Shown here: one piece after another, positions 8,519 to 10,552 of the stretch
Position numbering within the stretch: position 1 is the first letter of the stretch
How the letters are laid out: each line of letters begins with the position of its first letter
Source of the DNA: Allobrachymonas sp.
GTDB lineage: Bacteria > Pseudomonadota > Gammaproteobacteria > Burkholderiales > Burkholderiaceae_C
NCBI GenBank assembly: GCA_017996515.1
Contig: JAGOGU010000039.1
Location: forward strand, 1 to 10,552
DNA length: 10,552 bases
Direction of reading: 5' to 3'
Translations under genes and position numbers: made by a program
The notes under the pieces: generated by a model
Databases searched by the model: none
Told to the model about the DNA's origin: nothing
The model's input: only the letters and a program-made list of their open reading frames with translations

Positions 8519-8629
8519 TCCGCGGAGTGCGGCACAGGGAAGAGCGGCGGCAGTACCCAATCAGCGACAAAGCGGGCAAAAAACTGTGCAGAACCACGCG
8601 CGGTGCAACACATGTTGAGTGACATCGGC

Positions 8630-8635
8630 TATAAT
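8630..8635 (+). promoter_or_regulatory. -10 element of the rpmF promoter
   Basis: A perfect TATAAT in the 190-base gap before rpmF. No -35 hexamer matches well at 16-18 bases upstream. A start near 8642 would give a leader of about 67 bases, with a T-rich stretch (8674-8682) and the ribosome binding site GAGGAG at 8697-8702. The part of the gap at 8519-8610 shows no gene or repeat. Confidence 0.5.
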
Positions 8636-8708
8636 TCCTCGGATTGTCAAAGTGGCTGTGTACGTGCAGCCCTTCTTTTTTTAACGGATTTGTATAGAGG
8701 AGCGGGCC

Positions 8709-8894
8709 ATGGCCGTTCAACAAAACAAAAAATCGCCTTCCAAACGCGGCATGCACCGCTCGCATAACGCGCTGACTGCACCGAATGTGGCTGTAGAGCC
8801 TACAACTGGCGAAGTGCATCTGCGTCACCACATCAGCCCCAACGGTTTTTACCGTGGGCGCCAGGTGATCAAGACCAAATCGTCCGAAGCCTGA
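8709..8894 (+). CDS. rpmF: 50S ribosomal protein L32 (bL32)
   Basis: This 61-residue basic protein of the large ribosomal subunit is very close to other betaproteobacterial L32 proteins. It opens [22 protein letters not shown], continues with [26 protein letters not shown], and ends in a short charged tail. It lacks the zinc-binding cysteine pairs of some L32 forms, as is usual in proteobacteria. A strong GAGGAG site lies six bases before the ATG. In most proteobacteria it is preceded by yceD (DUF177) and followed closely by plsX. Here no yceD is present, and a strong terminator separates it from plsX, so it is probably transcribed alone from the TATAAT promoter. Confidence 0.97.
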   Translation: MAVQQNKKSPSKRGMHRSHNALTAPNVAVEPTTGEVHLRHHISPNGFYRGRQVIKTKSSEA

Positions 8895-8910
8895 TCGGGG
8901 CGTCTTCATG

Positions 8911-8948
8911 AAAAGCCCGGCGCTACATGCGTAGCCTCGGGCTTTTTT
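8911..8948 (+). terminator. Intrinsic terminator of rpmF
   Basis: AAAAGCCCG (8911-8919) pairs with CGGGCTTTT (8938-8946), with an inner helix GCTAC/GTAGC around ATGC and a run of six T (8943-8948). It is a textbook strong terminator placed 17 bases after the rpmF stop. plsX must therefore rely mostly on its own promoter. Confidence 0.88.
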
Positions 8949-9056
8949 CGTTTCTTTCTTTTTTCTACGCTGTTTCCTGTTCGGTCTGCAAAACGATGCA
9001 AACACTGTATTGTGGTGCAGTGCGTGTTTCAGGAGACGGCAGTTTCCGAAAGCCCA

Positions 9057-10178
9057 ATGGCAATGAGTGCAACAAACAACCCCGGCAATTCCGACCCTGG
9101 CAAAGTGGTGTTGGCCGTTGATTGCATGGGGGGTGACCATGGTCCGCAGGTTACGTTGGCGGCATGTGCGCAATTTGTTTTGAGCCACCCTGATGCCACG
9201 CTGTTGCTGGTGGGGCAACCCGAAGCGCTGCAACCCGTGTGGGCGCAGCAGCCCGGCGTGCAGGGTTTGCCGGAAGACAGAGCCCGAATCGTGGCGGCCT
9301 CTGAAGTGGTCAGCATGGACGACCCGGTGGAAACTGCGCTGCGGCGCAAAAAAGATTCGTCCATGCGCGTGGCCATTAGCCAGGTGCGCACAGGTGCGGC
9401 GCATGCGGCGGTTTCTGCGGGCAACACCGGCGCTTTGATGGCGGTGGCGCGCTATCTGCTCAAAACCATGGAAGGGATTGACCGCCCGGCCATTGCGTTT
9501 CAGCTGCCCAATTCCTTGGGTACGGGCACCACGGTGCTGGATTTGGGCGCCAATGTGGATTGCGAGGCAGAACATCTGTTGCAGTTTGCCGTGATGGGGT
9601 CGGCTTTGGTGTCGGTGCTCAGCGGTAAAGAGCAGCCCACAGTGGGCTTGCTCAATATCGGCGAAGAAGCCATCAAGGGCAATGAAGTGATCAAGCAGGC
9701 GCGCGAGTTGCTGGTGCAAGCTGGCGATGATGGCAGCCTGAATTTTTACGGCAATGTCGAGGGCGATGATATTTTCAAAGGCACCACCGACATTGTGGTG
9801 TGCGACGGGTTTGTGGGCAATGTGGCGCTCAAAACCAGCGAGGGGTTGGCGGCCATGGTGTCTACCTTCCTCAAGCAGGAGTTTGCCCGCAACTGGCTCA
9901 CGAAGCTGGCTGCTGTGCTGGCGTACCCCGTGCTGCGGGCGTTCAAGGGGCGGGTGGATCACCGCCGCTATAACGGCGCGGCCTTGCTGGGCTTGCGTGG
10001 CCTGGTGTTCAAAAGCCACGGCTCGGCTGATGCGCTGGCGTTTGGGCACGCCTTGCAGCGCGCCTACGATGCGGCGCGCAATAACCTGACCACCAAGTTG
10101 GCAGCCCGCATCCAGCAGGCCAAGCCGTTGTTGCAGCAGGCGCATGCTGAAGCTGCGGCACAACCTGCCAGCGAATAA
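9057..10178 (+). CDS. plsX: Phosphate acyltransferase PlsX
   Basis: PlsX converts acyl-ACP and phosphate to acyl-phosphate, the donor used by PlsY to acylate glycerol-3-phosphate; it is a peripheral membrane enzyme linking fatty acid and phospholipid synthesis. Family marks are [13 protein letters not shown] (18-30), [21 protein letters not shown] (83-103), [18 protein letters not shown] (118-135), [22 protein letters not shown] (157-178), [10 protein letters not shown] (201-210) and the C-terminal [17 protein letters not shown] block. The protein of 373 residues is complete. The start is uncertain. Family proteins usually begin only a few residues before AVDCMGGD, whereas here ATGs at 9057 and 9063 give a tail of 16-18 extra residues. 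The frame also opens upstream with GTG at 9012, 9015 and 9024. No good Shine-Dalgarno sequence precedes any of them. Downstream, fabH is absent and mutS converges. Confidence 0.95.
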   Translation: MAMSATNNPGNSDPGKVVLAVDCMGGDHGPQVTLAACAQFVLSHPDATLLLVGQPEALQPVWAQQPGVQGLPEDRARIVAASEVVSMDDPVETALRRKKDSSMRVAISQVRTGAAHAAVSAGNTGALMAVARYLLKTMEGIDRPAIAFQLPNSLGTGTTVLDLGANVDCEAEHLLQFAVMGSALVSVLSGKEQPTVGLLNIGEEAIKGNEVIKQARELLVQAGDDGSLNFYGNVEGDDIFKGTTDIVVCDGFVGNVALKTSEGLAAMVSTFLKQEFARNWLTKLAAVLAYPVLRAFKGRVDHRRYNGAALLGLRGLVFKSHGSADALAFGHALQRAYDAARNNLTTKLAARIQQAKPLLQQAHAEAAAQPASE

Positions 10179-10193
10179 GCTGCCTTTTGGGCA

Positions 10194-10216
10194 AACAAAC
10201 CCGCTGCCAGTTTGTT
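10194..10216. terminator. Weak hairpin between convergent plsX and mutS
   Basis: AACAAAC (10194-10200) pairs with GTTTGTT (10210-10216) around a nine-base loop in the 64-base gap between the two convergent genes. A further GCCAGT/ACTGGC pair (10206-10211 and 10231-10236) overlaps it. Neither has a strong GC stem with a T run, so this is a possible but weak bidirectional terminator. Confidence 0.3.
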
Positions 10217-10242
10217 CAGTGGTCGCTTTTACTGGCGGCTTT

Positions 10243-10552
10243 TCAGGGCTGTTTTTGCGCGGCCTCTTTGAGCGCATACAAAGCGGCCAAAGCCTCGCGC
10301 GGCGTTATCTGATCGGGGTCAATCTGTTGCAGTTCCTGTTCCAGCAGGCTGGGTGGCGCCGCGGTTGCGTCCGTGGCCGGGGGCGGAGCGCTGAACAGAT
10401 CAATCTGGCTGTGTTGTAGTTGCTGTTGGTCTTGCAGCGTTTGCAAGGCATGGCGGGCGTGGTGGATGACCGATGCCGGCATGCCCGCCAGACGCGCCAC
10501 CTGAATGCCGTAGCTGCGGCTGGCTGGGCCGGGCTCGATCGCATGCAGAAAA
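10243..10552 (-). CDS. mutS: DNA mismatch repair protein MutS, C-terminal part (gene runs off the right edge)
   Basis: This is the last 102 codons of MutS, the mismatch-recognising ATPase of methyl-directed repair. The visible stretch starts [25 protein letters not shown], the conserved end of the ATPase domain's helix-turn-helix region that contributes to dimer contacts. It continues with the [13 protein letters not shown] helix, a Gln-rich linker, the DLFSAPPP segment, and a C-terminal tail with [26 protein letters not shown], which matches the small domain that mediates tetramer formation and MutL/beta-clamp contacts in E. coli. The reading frame is open to the window edge. The Walker motifs and mismatch-binding Phe lie outside. 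It converges with plsX. Confidence 0.96.
   Translation of the reverse strand, partial: FLHAIEPGPASRSYGIQVARLAGMPASVIHHARHALQTLQDQQQLQHSQIDLFSAPPPATDATAAPPSLLEQELQQIDPDQITPREALAALYALKEAAQKQP

Noticed and set aside
8421..10277. A 618-codon minus-strand open frame across rpmF and plsX
   Set aside because: It lies antisense to two certain genes, its translation is low-complexity His/Arg/Ala-rich and resembles no family. Such frames are common opposite GC-rich genes.

Overview
The window looks like a chromosomal stretch from a betaproteobacterium of order Burkholderiales, most likely family Comamonadaceae. This rests on protein sequences as I know the families (GuaA, GuaB, PlsX, ribosomal protein L32, ETF beta, and a DUF4124 protein of the Comamonadaceae kind), on the high-GC codon use, and on the typical housekeeping content. 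No genus is assigned.

Layout: the left edge carries the first third of nth (endonuclease III) on the minus strand, diverging from etfB (electron transfer flavoprotein beta subunit) on the plus strand. EtfB is not followed by etfA. It converges on a minus-strand secreted DUF4124 protein gene across a strong, roughly bidirectional terminator. A 333-base gap then leads to the GMP branch of purine synthesis: guaB (IMP dehydrogenase), a small SnoaL-like protein gene, and guaA (GMP synthetase). Each purine gene appears to have its own promoter region, and guaA has a leader of about 100 bases with a hairpin. GuaA carries an unusual in-frame glycine-rich insert encoded by a DNA palindrome.

Behind guaA lies the one clearly accessory gene. 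It encodes a 707-residue protein with an N-terminal DUF262 domain, a DUF1524 HNH-type nuclease domain and a C-terminal DUF5655-like domain. This is the architecture of the GmrSD/SspE/BrxU-related anti-phage nucleases that act on modified DNA. Its base composition differs from its neighbours. Nine bases after its stop begins a 66-codon reading frame that looks like the 3' part of a small membrane-anchored protein gene that has lost its 5' end, which suggests an insertion junction.

The right part holds rpmF (L32) with its own promoter and terminator, then plsX (phosphate acyltransferase), which converges on the 3' end of mutS on the minus strand. The widespread yceD-rpmF-plsX-fabH order is broken on both sides.

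In function, guaB and guaA make GMP from IMP. nth and mutS are DNA repair genes that happen to lie at the two edges. rpmF and plsX are the usual ribosome/phospholipid pair. The DUF262 gene is a probable lone defence gene. I saw no tRNA, rRNA, CRISPR array, insertion sequence or phage gene.
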